DNA of 64,000 nt from Neptunitalea lumnitzerae (GCF_027924185.1 NZ_BRVO01000002.1:1-64000); one strand, 5' to 3'. Counted from the stretch's first letter, positions 25,083 through 34,192 are shown. Notes: a model not told the origin generated them from the letters alone. Numbers and translations: made by a program.

Positions 25083-26607
25083 TTTTCTTATTTTTAAATG
25101 TTAAAATAAATGTGGTTCCTTCATTCACTTCACTTTGTATATGAATAAGACCATTAATTTTTTCTACATGAATTTTGGTAAAATACAAACCGAACCCTGT
25201 TGAGGGTAAATGGGTTTTGTGAAATCTCTTATTAGGTTTAAAAATTTCATTTCCGTATTTCTTTAAATCAATACCTAGTCCATTATCTTTATATTTTATG
25301 ATATAGTTAGGACCGTCAAATTCATCTTCAATAGTTATAATCAGTGGTTTGTTAGGGGTGCAATATTTATAAGAATTAGATAATAAGTTATATAAAATAC
25401 TATCAATATATACTTTAGGAAAGTTTAAGTTATGCGTAATCTTGAAATTGACTGTTACTTCAAGATTAGTGGTAAAATCTAATAAGTTTTTTTGTTGTTC
25501 TTCAAAACTAGAGCTTATTGATACATATTCAAAATTACAACTTTCACCTTTTTTAATGGCCATTAGAAATTTATATATGGTATCAATAGTTTTGTTGAGG
25601 TTGCCTATGTTGGTTTTAAGCATGTCGTCTAATTCTTCATTGCTTAAAGCATCTCTGTAAATTTCATTATTCTTTAATTCAACAATATTATTTAAAGCTA
25701 CAATAGGCTCCTTAAGGTTGTGTGATGTTATAGAGGCAAAGTCTTCTAAATATTTATTTTTCTCTGTTAGCCTTATATTATTTTCGGTAAGCGTAATTTG
25801 AGCCTTAAGTATCATATTAAAAAGCTTTATAAACTTGGCTACAAATATGAATGCACTTAATATAGATATACCATTTAAAACTAGAAAAATTAAGAAGAGC
25901 GCAAAGTTCATTTTAATAAACATAAAATGGACTAAAATGGATACTATAACTATAGTAAGTATAGGAACCCCAAAATAGATAGGAAAAAATTTAAAAGGAT
26001 TCAAATTAAAGGTATGGTTATTAAGGGTATATACCTGCTCTGCTTTTTTCCTTAATATTAATTGGTAACTTGACAATGAATTTATGTGGAATAGGATAGC
26101 TGTATTCCAACTAATAGATTCAAAGCCTTTAATGTTGGCTAAAAAATTCGGATCTATAAAAAAATAATAGATACAAAAAAAACTGATAAGATATACAAGT
26201 GTATTTAGTATGAGAACAATCTTATTTTTTTGATAAATGGTTTCAAAATAAATAACTAAAAAACTAAGTAGAAATAGGATGATAGTAATTAAAGAGCTCG
26301 ACTTAAAAAACGAGAGTCCATATATATTTATCAATTGTAAAATTTGAATCGCTATACCTGCACTAAAAATGTAAAATACATTACTCTTTTTAACTATGTA
26401 CTTCAATCCTATTAAGAGAAAGCTAACACTAGTTACTATTTTCATAGTAGCCTGAGGATTGTTATTGTAGTTGAAAGTAAGCAATTGAATTTTACCTATA
26501 AGCCAAAAAACTATATTTATAAGCGCTATGATTACAATAACCATTGCAGTCAATTTCTTTACTCTGAAATTGAAAATATTTTTTAGACTAGGATTTATTG
26601 TAATCAT
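25063..26607 (-). CDS. Multi-helix membrane histidine kinase
   Basis: A 514-residue protein with an N-terminal region of about seven to eight hydrophobic helices (residues 18-265). A short coiled linker (ITLTENNIRLTEKNKYLEDFAS) follows, then a kinase core with H296 in SITSHNLKEPIVAL, N-box ILYNLLSNSYKYC and G-boxes DNGLGID and STGFGLYF. No PAS or GAF domain is seen, so sensing may take place within the membrane domain. It forms an overlapping pair with the single-domain receiver downstream. Confidence 0.87.
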   Translation of the reverse strand: MITINPSLKNIFNFRVKKLTAMVIVIIALINIVFWLIGKIQLLTFNYNNNPQATMKIVTSVSFLLIGLKYIVKKSNVFYIFSAGIAIQILQLINIYGLSFFKSSSLITIILFLLSFLVIYFETIYQKNKIVLILNTLVYLISFFCIYYFFIDPNFLANIKGFESISWNTAILFHINSLSSYQLILRKKAEQVYTLNNHTFNLNPFKFFPIYFGVPILTIVIVSILVHFMFIKMNFALFLIFLVLNGISILSAFIFVAKFIKLFNMILKAQITLTENNIRLTEKNKYLEDFASITSHNLKEPIVALNNIVELKNNEIYRDALSNEELDDMLKTNIGNLNKTIDTIYKFLMAIKKGESCNFEYVSISSSFEEQQKNLLDFTTNLEVTVNFKITHNLNFPKVYIDSILYNLLSNSYKYCTPNKPLIITIEDEFDGPNYIIKYKDNGLGIDLKKYGNEIFKPNKRFHKTHLPSTGFGLYFTKIHVEKINGLIHIQSEVNEGTTFILTFKNKKNEGSNN

Positions 26608-26736
26608 TTTAGCTATACGTGGTTATTATTGTGATAATTATCAAAATATACGTATAAAAAAAATAAATTTTAACTTATTGAAGTGTTAAAAATATAGATT
26701 TTTAACAAATAGAAGATATATCTGTACAGTATAAAA

Positions 26737-26771
26737 AAAGCGAAGTTGAATTTACTTACAACTTCGCTTTT
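26737..26771 (-). terminator. Terminator after ybaB
   Basis: A perfect 13-bp stem (aaaagcgaagttg / caacttcgctttt) has a 10-base loop. On the minus strand it is followed by seven T. It lies 24 bp after the ybaB stop and separates ybaB from the kinase gene on the same strand. Confidence 0.85.
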
Positions 26772-26794
26772 GTTTTGTATAAAATTATCAGTTT

Positions 26795-27118
26795 TTAAGA
26801 AAACATATCCATTCCTGGTATATTAGGCATGCCTTCTTTGGCAACAGCTGCTAATTCTGTTTCATTTACATTAGTAGCTTTTTCAATAGCTTTATTTAAG
26901 GTAAGAATAAGATAATCTTCTAACTGTTCTTTATCTTCTAATAAACTTTCATCTATATCAATAGATTTAATAGCTCTGTTAGCAGTTAAGGTTACTTTTA
27001 ATAAACCATCAGATGATTGTTCATCTACTAACACGGTATCTAGTCTTTTTTTAGTTTCTTCAACTTTTTGTTGGGTTTCTTTTAGTTTACCCATCATTCC
27101 CATTAAGTCTCCAAACAT
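26795..27118 (-). CDS. ybaB: YbaB/EbfC nucleoid-associated protein
   Basis: A 107-residue protein with the YbaB shape: an N-terminal helix rich in Met, Gln and Lys ([23 protein letters not shown]), three strands ([19 protein letters not shown]), and a C-terminal helix with [12 protein letters not shown]. It binds DNA as a dimer without strong sequence specificity. It has no neighbouring dnaX/recR here, unlike the classical arrangement; the MoxR/VWA genes precede it on the same strand. A minus-strand TATTTTTG at 27143-27150 could be its -7 box. Confidence 0.88.
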   Translation of the reverse strand: MFGDLMGMMGKLKETQQKVEETKKRLDTVLVDEQSSDGLLKVTLTANRAIKSIDIDESLLEDKEQLEDYLILTLNKAIEKATNVNETELAAVAKEGMPNIPGMDMFS

Positions 27119-27168
27119 ATTCTTTTAGTTTTATTGTTTTTGCAAAAATAGAAATCTATCTAAATATT

Positions 27169-28632
27169 TTATAGGCCTCTGATGTAATTTCCGTATAAAT
27201 CATTGAATTGATACCCATCTATAAAACGTTGCTTGCTTAATTTGTTAAATGCAACCAAGCCCCACAAAACAAATTCTTTCATAAAATTAGCATCCGTTTC
27301 CGGAAGATCTTTTTGATATTTCTGAATTAAATCTGTTAACGGAGTTACTTTGCTTAAAATTTCTTTATACTCTGTATTGGTTACATCATCTACTAATTCA
27401 AAATCGGTATTTTCAAAAAACCAACTGATTAAATCGTCATAAGGAGTTTCATCATTGGCTCTTGCCAATTTTTCAATTTTCGGGAAGTAATCAGGGAACA
27501 AGGTTTTTATAGCTGACTCTAAAAGCTGAATAGCCACTTCTGAAGCACCTTCTTGTTCACCTTCATAAACTAACTCTACTTTACCTGTTATGGCTGGTAT
27601 TACCCCCATAAAATCTGATAGCCTTACGGTAGTTGAGGTTTCGCCATTTTGTAAAGCACGTCTTTCTGCGGTACTTAGTAAGTTTTCATAAGCGGTAATA
27701 CTCATACGGGCACTTACCCCGCTTTTAGCATCTATATAATCGCTGTTTCTGGCTTCAAAACCTATTTGCTCTAAAATATCTTTAGCTAATTCAGGTACAT
27801 GAATAGCGCCAGATTGTCTACTATCTAATTTAGCTTCTTGTGATGTAATGGTTTTAGCAATAGCTATAGACTTAGGGTAGTGGGTTAATATTTGCGAACC
27901 AATACGGTCTTTTAAAGGAGTAACAATACTACCTCGGTTGGTATAATCTTCTGGGTTAGCTGTAAATACAAATTGAACATCTAATGATAGTCTTAATTTA
28001 AATCCTCTAATTTGTATGTCGCCTTCTTGTAAAATATTAAATAGCGCTACTTGTATTCTTGCTTGTAAATCGGGTAGCTCATTAATTACAAAAATGCAGC
28101 GGTTGGCTCTGGGTATCATACCAAAATGAATCACTCGGTCATCGGCATAACTAAGTTTTAAATTAGCTGCTTTAATAGGGTCAACGTCTCCAATTAAATC
28201 GGCCACTGTAACATCTGGAGTTGCTAGTTTTTCATAAAATCTATCTGACCTATGTAACCATGAAATAGGTGTGTTATCTCCTTCTTTTTCTAATAAGTCT
28301 ATGGCATATTTAGAAAGTGGTTGAAATGGATCATCATGAATTTCAGAACCACTTACATAGGGTATATATTCATCTAACAACTTAGTCATTAATCTGGCAA
28401 GTCTCGTTTTTGCCTGGCCACGCAGCCCTAATAAATTAATGTTGTGTTTAGATAATATGGCACGCTCTAGTTCTGGTATTACACTATTTTCGTATCCGTG
28501 GATTCCAGAGAAAACTTGTTCACCTTCTTTTATTTTTTGAATAAGGTTATCTCGTAATTCTTCTTTAATATTTTTTGTGGTGTATCCTATGGCTTTTAAA
28601 TCGCCTAATGTTTTTAATTGCTCAATATTCAT
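27169..28632 (-). CDS. MoxR/ChlI-like AAA+ ATPase
   Basis: A 487-residue AAA+ protein with a P-loop LLGLRGQAKTRLARLM and a Walker B region RCIFVINELPDL in which the usual Asp-Glu is Asn-Glu. Sensor-like FVFTANPEDYTNRGSIVTPLKDRIGSQIL and an Arg-rich SGVSARMSITAYENLL helix follow. It resembles the magnesium-chelatase subunit I/MoxR branch. The VWA partner is encoded 6 bp upstream. Such pairs are thought to act as chaperones that insert metals or remodel complexes; the client is unknown. Confidence 0.85.
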   Translation of the reverse strand: MNIEQLKTLGDLKAIGYTTKNIKEELRDNLIQKIKEGEQVFSGIHGYENSVIPELERAILSKHNINLLGLRGQAKTRLARLMTKLLDEYIPYVSGSEIHDDPFQPLSKYAIDLLEKEGDNTPISWLHRSDRFYEKLATPDVTVADLIGDVDPIKAANLKLSYADDRVIHFGMIPRANRCIFVINELPDLQARIQVALFNILQEGDIQIRGFKLRLSLDVQFVFTANPEDYTNRGSIVTPLKDRIGSQILTHYPKSIAIAKTITSQEAKLDSRQSGAIHVPELAKDILEQIGFEARNSDYIDAKSGVSARMSITAYENLLSTAERRALQNGETSTTVRLSDFMGVIPAITGKVELVYEGEQEGASEVAIQLLESAIKTLFPDYFPKIEKLARANDETPYDDLISWFFENTDFELVDDVTNTEYKEILSKVTPLTDLIQKYQKDLPETDANFMKEFVLWGLVAFNKLSKQRFIDGYQFNDLYGNYIRGL

Positions 28633-28638
28633 AGTTTC

Positions 28639-29769
28639 TTATCGAATTCTTTTTTTTCTGTTTTTTTCGTAATCTTCAAAAATCATTTCACCCAAATCAC
28701 TGAGTCCTGTATAAAATGCTTTCCCTTGGTTTGCATAGGTAAACTCTCTAACAAATTTCATTAAGTAGGGGTCTTCGGCAATCATAAAGGTAGTAATGGG
28801 TATATGCAATCTTCTTGCTTGTCTGGCCTTGTTGTAGCATTGCCCCACAATATACTCATCTAAGCCCATACTGTTTTTATAATACTCTCCGTTACGTTCT
28901 CTAATGCAACTAGGTTTACCATCGGTAATCATAAAAATCTGTTTGTTGGTATTTCTCTTCCTACGCAGCATATCCATAGCCAAATTTAAACCAGCTACGG
29001 TATTGGTGTGGTATGGTCCTACTTGTAAGAAGGGAAGTTCCTTTATAGAAACCGGCCATGCATCATTTCCAAAAACCAATATATCTAAAGTATCTTTAGG
29101 ATAACGTGTGGTTATTAGCTCGGCTAATGCCATCGCTACTTTTTTTGCAGGGGTAATACGGTCTTCGCCATACAAAATCATACTATGACTAATATCTATC
29201 ATCAGTACAGTACTCATCTGAGCTTTAAACTGGGTTTCTTCTACAACTAAGTCGCTCTCATCTAAGGTAAAGGAATCCATACCATGGTTTATCTGAGCAT
29301 TTTTTAAACTCTCTGTCATTGAAATTTGCTCCACCGAATCACCATATTGGTAATTTCTAAATTCACCTACTTGCTCATCTCCGCTACCAGTTCTGCTGGT
29401 GCTATGGTTTCCTTTGGCTCCTTTCTTTAGTTTACCAAAAATTTGGTTTAATGCGTGTTTTCTTATTGCTTGTTCTGTTTTAGCAGTAATGCTAATACCT
29501 GAGCCATTTTCATCTGGTTCTGCTTCTTCTTTTATGTAGCCTTTTTTCTTTAGATCTTCAATAAAGTCATCTAATGTATATTCCGGGGTGGTAAGTTGGT
29601 ACTCATCATCTAATTGTTTAAGCCATTCTATAGCTTCATCAAAATCTCCGGAAGTATGCGTTATTAATTCTTTGAAGATACCAAGTAATTTTTCGAAAAT
29701 AGATTCTTCTGGGGCTTCATATTGCTTAAAAACAAAACCTTTTCTATTGTTTTTTGCATTCCTGTTCAT
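28639..29769 (-). CDS. VWA-domain partner of MoxR ATPase
   Basis: A 376-residue cytosolic protein. The N-terminal half is charged and helical, and residues about 185-370 form a von Willebrand A domain with an intact MIDAS: DISHS (STVLMIDISHSMI), a downstream Thr and ITDGKPS. It forms the usual ATPase/VWA pair with the next gene, analogous to ChlI/ChlD or RavA/ViaA. No signal peptide or membrane helix is present. The substrate is unknown. Confidence 0.87.
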   Translation of the reverse strand: MNRNAKNNRKGFVFKQYEAPEESIFEKLLGIFKELITHTSGDFDEAIEWLKQLDDEYQLTTPEYTLDDFIEDLKKKGYIKEEAEPDENGSGISITAKTEQAIRKHALNQIFGKLKKGAKGNHSTSRTGSGDEQVGEFRNYQYGDSVEQISMTESLKNAQINHGMDSFTLDESDLVVEETQFKAQMSTVLMIDISHSMILYGEDRITPAKKVAMALAELITTRYPKDTLDILVFGNDAWPVSIKELPFLQVGPYHTNTVAGLNLAMDMLRRKRNTNKQIFMITDGKPSCIRERNGEYYKNSMGLDEYIVGQCYNKARQARRLHIPITTFMIAEDPYLMKFVREFTYANQGKAFYTGLSDLGEMIFEDYEKNRKKRIR

Positions 29770-30016
29770 ATTCTAAATGTATTAAAAAATCTGTAAAGGG
29801 TACAGTATATGTTAGAGTTAAAGTTTTGTTAGAACGTTTTAGGAGCATAAAAACATGAGATTTCTGGTTTATTTAATTGACTATATCTGAAATAAAAACA
29901 TCTTAAACAGTTGTAAGTAAATTTTTATAATTAATAGCGTAAGTTTTTACTTTGTAATTTTTTATTGAATGTTCTAGGTTGTGTTAATGTTTAATTAAAT
30001 AACAATTTGTTAAGTA

Positions 30017-30028
30017 GAAAACGTTTTC
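30017..30028. promoter_or_regulatory. LacI-type operator-like palindrome
   Basis: GAAAACGTTTTC is a perfect 12-bp palindrome with a central CG, the hallmark of LacI/GalR-family operators. It lies 38 bp before the SDR start and just upstream of a weak -7-like box (TATCTTTA near 30037). No LacI-family gene lies in the window, so the regulator would be encoded elsewhere. Confidence 0.5.
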
Positions 30029-30066
30029 AGAATTGGTATCTTTATGCTAATTAAATATACATACAA

Positions 30067-30858
30067 ATGAGTACTTTTGAAAACAATACAATAGTAATAA
30101 CCGGTGCCGCAATGGGACTCGGTTTAGCAGCAGCTAAGGTGCTTGCTAAAAAAGGAGCTAACTTGGTTATAGTAGATTATAATGAGAAAGCTCTTAATGA
30201 AGCGCAAGCAGAATTGGCTTCTTTGAATGAAAATATAAAAGTTTTACCTGTAGTAGCAGATGTGTCTGATGAAGCACAAGTTAAGAATTATGTAGATAAA
30301 GCTGTAGAGGCATTTGGTACCATCGATGGTTTTTACAACAATGCTGGTATTGAAGGTAAACAAGCTCCTATGGTAGATTATGATATTGACGTATTTAAAA
30401 AAGTTGTTGATATTAACCTAATGGGAGTTTATTACGGATTAAAATATGTTATTCCGGTAATGCAAAAGCAAGGTAAGGGTAATATTGTAAATGTTGCTTC
30501 TGTTGGTGGTATTAGAGGTGTACTTAACCAAACACCTTATGTAGCTACAAAGCACGCAGTTGCTGGTATGACTAAAAATGCTGCATTAGAATATGGTAAA
30601 GATGGTATTATTACTAATGCTATTGCACCGGGTGCCATTTTAACACCAATGGTAGCAGGAGCTTTTAAACAAGTTAATCCTGAAGACCCGGCTGCGGCGG
30701 AAAAAGAATATGCATCTCGTAACCCAATAAGAAGATTAGGAAAACCTGATGAAGTAGGGGAGTTGGTAGCTTTTCTTTTAAGTGATGTTTGTACATATGT
30801 AAACGGACAAATTATTGCCATAGATGGTGGCGAATCTAATATGTATGGTAATGCATAA
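30067..30858 (+). CDS. SDR-family NAD(P)-dependent oxidoreductase
   Basis: A 263-residue classical short-chain dehydrogenase. It has the cofactor motif TGAAMGLGLAAAKVL, NNAGIEG, the catalytic Ser in NVASVGGI and YVATKHA with Tyr/Lys, and C-terminal YVNGQIIAIDGGESN. The D at the end of the second strand (VIVDY) favours NAD(H) over NADP(H). The substrate cannot be read. It is monocistronic, preceded by a LacI-type operator-like palindrome and followed by a strong terminator. Confidence 0.9.
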   Translation: MSTFENNTIVITGAAMGLGLAAAKVLAKKGANLVIVDYNEKALNEAQAELASLNENIKVLPVVADVSDEAQVKNYVDKAVEAFGTIDGFYNNAGIEGKQAPMVDYDIDVFKKVVDINLMGVYYGLKYVIPVMQKQGKGNIVNVASVGGIRGVLNQTPYVATKHAVAGMTKNAALEYGKDGIITNAIAPGAILTPMVAGAFKQVNPEDPAAAEKEYASRNPIRRLGKPDEVGELVAFLLSDVCTYVNGQIIAIDGGESNMYGNA

Positions 30859-30878
30859 TTAATATTATAAACACAGAA

Positions 30879-30913
30879 AAAAAGAGGGCGTTTCATTAAA
30901 ACGCCCTCTTTTT
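30879..30913 (+). terminator. Terminator after SDR gene
   Basis: A 15-bp stem (aaaaagagggcgttt / aaacgccctcttttt) with a 5-base loop ends in a T run, 20 bp after the SDR stop. It separates this gene from the menD promoter. Confidence 0.92.
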
Positions 30914-30962
30914 GTATGAGGATATTTGTAAATTATTAACGTATTGTTGTTTTGATATTACG

Positions 30963-30970
30963 TAAATTTG
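30963..30970 (+). promoter_or_regulatory. Candidate -7 box of menD
   Basis: TAAATTTG matches the Bacteroidota TAnnTTTG consensus exactly. It is 28 bp before the menD ATG, and there are TTG triplets at 30944-30949 that could serve as part of a -33 box, although the spacing is short. The position behind a terminator supports a start of transcription here. Confidence 0.45.
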
Positions 30971-30998
30971 CACTTTAATTTTTGAGTCTTATAATTCT

Positions 30999-32759
30999 AT
31001 GATATATCCCGCTATTCCCCTAGCACAAACGGTTTTAGAGCTTTGTAAAGCAAATCAAATAAAACATATTGTAATTTCTCCGGGTAGTAGAAATGCGCCT
31101 CTTACAATAGGTTTTTCACACGATGATTATTTTACTTGTTATAGTATTGTTGATGAGCGTGTAGCAGCTTTTTTTGCATTAGGTATGGCACAACAGATAG
31201 ATAGTCCTGTGGCTATTGTATGTACATCTGGTTCTGCTTTGTTAAATTATTATCCTGCCATAGCTGAGGCATTTTATAGTGATATACCTTTGGTGGTAAT
31301 ATCGGCAGATAGACCAACAGATAAAATTGATATTGGAGATGGCCAAACTATTAGACAAACCAATGTGTTTGCCAATCATATAGTATATACAGCTAATTTA
31401 AAACAAGATATTCCTCACCAATTGGCTATTCATGGAGATGGTAAACATCAAGATTTACCGTTAATAGATGTTTCTTCTACGGTGCAACTTTATAACGAAC
31501 AAGAAATTTCTAAGGCGTTGCACGCTGCATTTTTAGAGAAAGGACCTGTACATATTAATGCTCCTTTTGAAGAGCCTTTGTACAAAACCTTACATGCACC
31601 TTTAGTTACGGTAAAAGAGTATCCAAGGCCTTTTCATCCTGATGTTATTAGTTCAGAATCTTTACATCAGTTTGTAGAATCTTGGAATACTTCTAAAAAG
31701 AAAATGATTTTAGTAGGGGTGCTTAAGCCTAATTCTGTAGAAGAAAAAATAATAGAATATCTAGCAGCTGATAGCTCTGTTGTTGTGTTTACAGAAACTA
31801 CTTCTAATTTACATAACGATAACTTTTTTCCAGGGATTGATAAAATTTTAGCTCCTATAGAACAGGTGCCAGAAGAATTAGAGAAGCTGCAACCAGAACT
31901 GCTGTTAACCTTCGGAGGAATGGTAGTGTCTAAAAAAATAAAGGCTTTTTTAAGAAAATATAGTCCAAAATTACATTTTCATGTAGATGAGAAGAAGGCT
32001 TACGATACATTTTTCTGTTTAACACACCATTTTAAGGTAACGGTAAATTCTTTTTTCAGTTATGCTTTTGATGATCTTCAAAAGGTAGATAGTAATTATC
32101 AGTTGTATTGGTTAGAAGTTCAAAAACAGCGTAGAATTGCGCATAAAGCCTATGCTTCTGAAATCCAGTATTCAGATTTTTTAGTATATGATTGTATTTT
32201 TCACAATTTGCCTAATAATCAGTTACTACAGCTTAGTAATAGTTCTACTATAAGATATATGCAGTTGTTTGATTTAGATGCATCTTGGACTGTTTTCTGT
32301 AACAGAGGAACCAGTGGTATAGATGGTAGTACTTCTACAGCTATGGGAGCTTCTATATATTCTGATACACCTACAACCTTAATCACTGGCGATTTGAGCT
32401 TTTTATATGATAGCAATGGGTTATGGAACAATTATGTTAGAAAGGATATGACCATTATAGTTGTAAATAATGGAGGTGGAGGTATTTTTAGAATACTACC
32501 TGGTGATAAAAATACAAAAGAGTTTGATACTTATTTTGAAACCATTCATAATAAAGATGCATCTCATTTAGCTGCTATGTACGGTTTTGAATATGTATCT
32601 GCATCTAGTAAAGATGAAGTAGTAACTCAGCTAACTACGGTTTATGATAACGTTAACAACAGAAATAAGCCTGTTATTTTAGAAATTTTTACACCTAGGT
32701 TAGAAAACGATGAAATATTAATTTCTTATTTTAAATATTTAAGAAATCATAGAGCATAA
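30999..32759 (+). CDS. menD: SEPHCHC synthase, menaquinone biosynthesis
   Basis: A 586-residue thiamine-diphosphate enzyme that joins isochorismate and 2-oxoglutarate to form SEPHCHC. It has the characteristic start (AQTVLELCKANQIKHIVISPGSRNAPL), DERVAAFFALGMA with the ThDP glutamate, CTSGSALLNYYPAIAEA, and the C-terminal ThDP-binding GDLSFLYDSNGLW...IIVVNNGGGGIF. Length is normal (E. coli 556). It is the first of the men genes here. The isochorismate synthase and MenH genes expected for the pathway are not in the window. Its last 21 bases overlap a convergent gene. Confidence 0.95.
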   Translation: MIYPAIPLAQTVLELCKANQIKHIVISPGSRNAPLTIGFSHDDYFTCYSIVDERVAAFFALGMAQQIDSPVAIVCTSGSALLNYYPAIAEAFYSDIPLVVISADRPTDKIDIGDGQTIRQTNVFANHIVYTANLKQDIPHQLAIHGDGKHQDLPLIDVSSTVQLYNEQEISKALHAAFLEKGPVHINAPFEEPLYKTLHAPLVTVKEYPRPFHPDVISSESLHQFVESWNTSKKKMILVGVLKPNSVEEKIIEYLAADSSVVVFTETTSNLHNDNFFPGIDKILAPIEQVPEELEKLQPELLLTFGGMVVSKKIKAFLRKYSPKLHFHVDEKKAYDTFFCLTHHFKVTVNSFFSYAFDDLQKVDSNYQLYWLEVQKQRRIAHKAYASEIQYSDFLVYDCIFHNLPNNQLLQLSNSSTIRYMQLFDLDASWTVFCNRGTSGIDGSTSTAMGASIYSDTPTTLITGDLSFLYDSNGLWNNYVRKDMTIIVVNNGGGGIFRILPGDKNTKEFDTYFETIHNKDASHLAAMYGFEYVSASSKDEVVTQLTTVYDNVNNRNKPVILEIFTPRLENDEILISYFKYLRNHRA

Positions 32760-33158
32760 CCATCTGCGGGCAGTATCTAAATCTTTAAAAGATTGGTAAG
32801 TTCTAGGACAGATTACTTTTTCTACAACTTCAGATTCAAAAGGATAGGTAGTTTTATTGATATAGTTAACTACAGCTATACAGCGTAGATTAAAAAACAT
32901 ATTTTTAAGGTAGAAGTAATCTGTTGGAAAAACAGAATATGAGTTAATTCGGTTAGATATTACTCCATACGGAGTAGTATCTCCGTAATATTTATTAATT
33001 AAAAAGCATAAATCTTTACAGGAATCAAAGCTTACTGTAACTCCTTCATTGAATTCAGTGATTACATACTCATCAAAAAAATAAAAAGTACCAATTTTAG
33101 TTTGATGCTTTTTATAGAAGGATCCACAACAATTTATTTTTATAGCTTTTTTTTGCAT
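32739..33158 (-). CDS. Conserved hypothetical protein convergent to menD
   Basis: A 139-residue soluble protein. The region FNEGVTVSFDSCKDLCFLINKYYGDTTPYGVISNRINSYSVFP and the end SFKDLDTARRWL resemble the beta-alpha arrangement of SpoIIAA/STAS-like proteins of Bacteroidota, a tentative link. There is no signal peptide despite several Cys residues (CC at 10-11). The 3' end overlaps menD by 21 bp in opposite direction, so the two transcripts must run into each other. Confidence 0.6.
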   Translation of the reverse strand: MQKKAIKINCCGSFYKKHQTKIGTFYFFDEYVITEFNEGVTVSFDSCKDLCFLINKYYGDTTPYGVISNRINSYSVFPTDYFYLKNMFFNLRCIAVVNYINKTTYPFESEVVEKVICPRTYQSFKDLDTARRWLCSMIS

Positions 33159-33288
33159 TTTCTCACTATAATTGATGAGACATTAGATGGACAAATATAA
33201 AAGCTAGCTATATTTGATTTTTATAAATAGGAATCAAATCGATTAAAAGGTCTAACAATCAGATTATTGACCACATTTTATTATGTTC

Positions 33289-33328
33289 GTCGAATCGACA
33301 TTTGTCGAAACAACTTTTAATATATTTG
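33289..33328 (+). promoter_or_regulatory. Nested palindromes and -7 box before cvfB
   Basis: Two overlapping palindromes, GTCGAATCGAC (33289-33299) and TCGACATTTGTCGA (33295-33308, perfect arms TCGACA/TGTCGA), precede TATATTTG at 33321-33328, an exact Bacteroidota -7 box. TTTG at 33301-33304 lies inside the palindrome at about the right place for a -33 element, so a bound regulator would block the promoter. The same half-sites occur at the tetR start (52906-52932). Confidence 0.5.
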
Positions 33329-33343
33329 CACAAATTATTATAT

Positions 33344-34183
33344 ATGATACAATTAGGAGTTTTTCATAAATTACCCATACTTAGAGAACGTTCGGTAGGT
33401 TTATATTTAGGAGATATAAATAAAGAGGAAGATCAAATTTTACTTCCTAGTAAGTACGTTCCGGAAGACTTTACTATAGGGGATGAGTTAGAAGTTTTTT
33501 GTTATTTAGACCATGAAGAACGACCTATAGCTACAACCCTTAAACCTTTTATTACTTTAAATGAGTTTGCTCTTTTAAAAGTTTTAGAGGTAAATAAGTA
33601 TGGAGCCTTTTTAGAATGGGGGCTAGAGAAAAACCTTTTTGTTCCTTTTAGAGAGCAAGCAAGAAAAATGGTAGAAGGTAAGTGGTACCTTGTTTACTTA
33701 TATCTTGATGAAACTACTAATAGATTGGTTGCTTCTAGTAAAACCAATAACTTTATATCTAACGAAGAGTTAACGGTAGAAAAGTTTGATGAGGTAGATA
33801 TTATTGTATCTAGATATACAGATTTGGGTGTAGAGGTTATTATTAATAATAAACATAAAGGTTTAGTATATAATAATGAAATTTTTGAAGATTTGTCTTT
33901 AGGGGAGAAACGTAAAGGTGTTATTAAGAAAATACGTGAGGATAATAAGATAGATGTATCTTTACAACAGATTGGTTTTAAAAATATAGAACCCTCTTCT
34001 GCAAAAGTGCTTGAATTTCTTGAAAGAAATAATGGTTTTCTAGGGTTACATGATAAAAGTAGTCCGGAAGATATCGAAGCCATTCTTGGTATGAGTAAAA
34101 AATCTTTTAAAAAATCGATTGGACATCTTTATAAAGAAAAAGTAATTGTAATAGAAGAAAATGGTATTAAGCTAGTGAAATAA
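33344..34183 (+). CDS. CvfB-like S1 RNA-binding protein
   Basis: A 279-residue protein. The ATG at 33344 (MIQLGVFHKL) is chosen over an upstream TTG at 33302 that lies in the promoter region. Tandem S1-like OB domains are followed by a C-terminal winged helix (FLGLHDKSSPEDIEAILGMSKKSFKKSIGHLYKEKVI), the exact layout of CvfB. The segment VLEVNKYGAFLEWGLEKNLFVPFREQ is a typical S1 strand pattern. In Staphylococcus CvfB affects virulence gene expression; in Bacteroidota its role is unknown. It stands at the place in the men region where the uptake cassette begins. Confidence 0.85.
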   Translation: MIQLGVFHKLPILRERSVGLYLGDINKEEDQILLPSKYVPEDFTIGDELEVFCYLDHEERPIATTLKPFITLNEFALLKVLEVNKYGAFLEWGLEKNLFVPFREQARKMVEGKWYLVYLYLDETTNRLVASSKTNNFISNEELTVEKFDEVDIIVSRYTDLGVEVIINNKHKGLVYNNEIFEDLSLGEKRKGVIKKIREDNKIDVSLQQIGFKNIEPSSAKVLEFLERNNGFLGLHDKSSPEDIEAILGMSKKSFKKSIGHLYKEKVIVIEENGIKLVK

Positions 34184-34192
34184 CTAGCTTAA
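34167..34192 (+). terminator. Hairpin over cvfB stop codon
   Basis: A 10-bp stem (ttaagctagt / actagcttaa) has the TAA stop codon at 34181-34183 in and next to its 6-base loop, followed by aattttac. It may be a weak intrinsic terminator. The T run is short. Confidence 0.4.
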
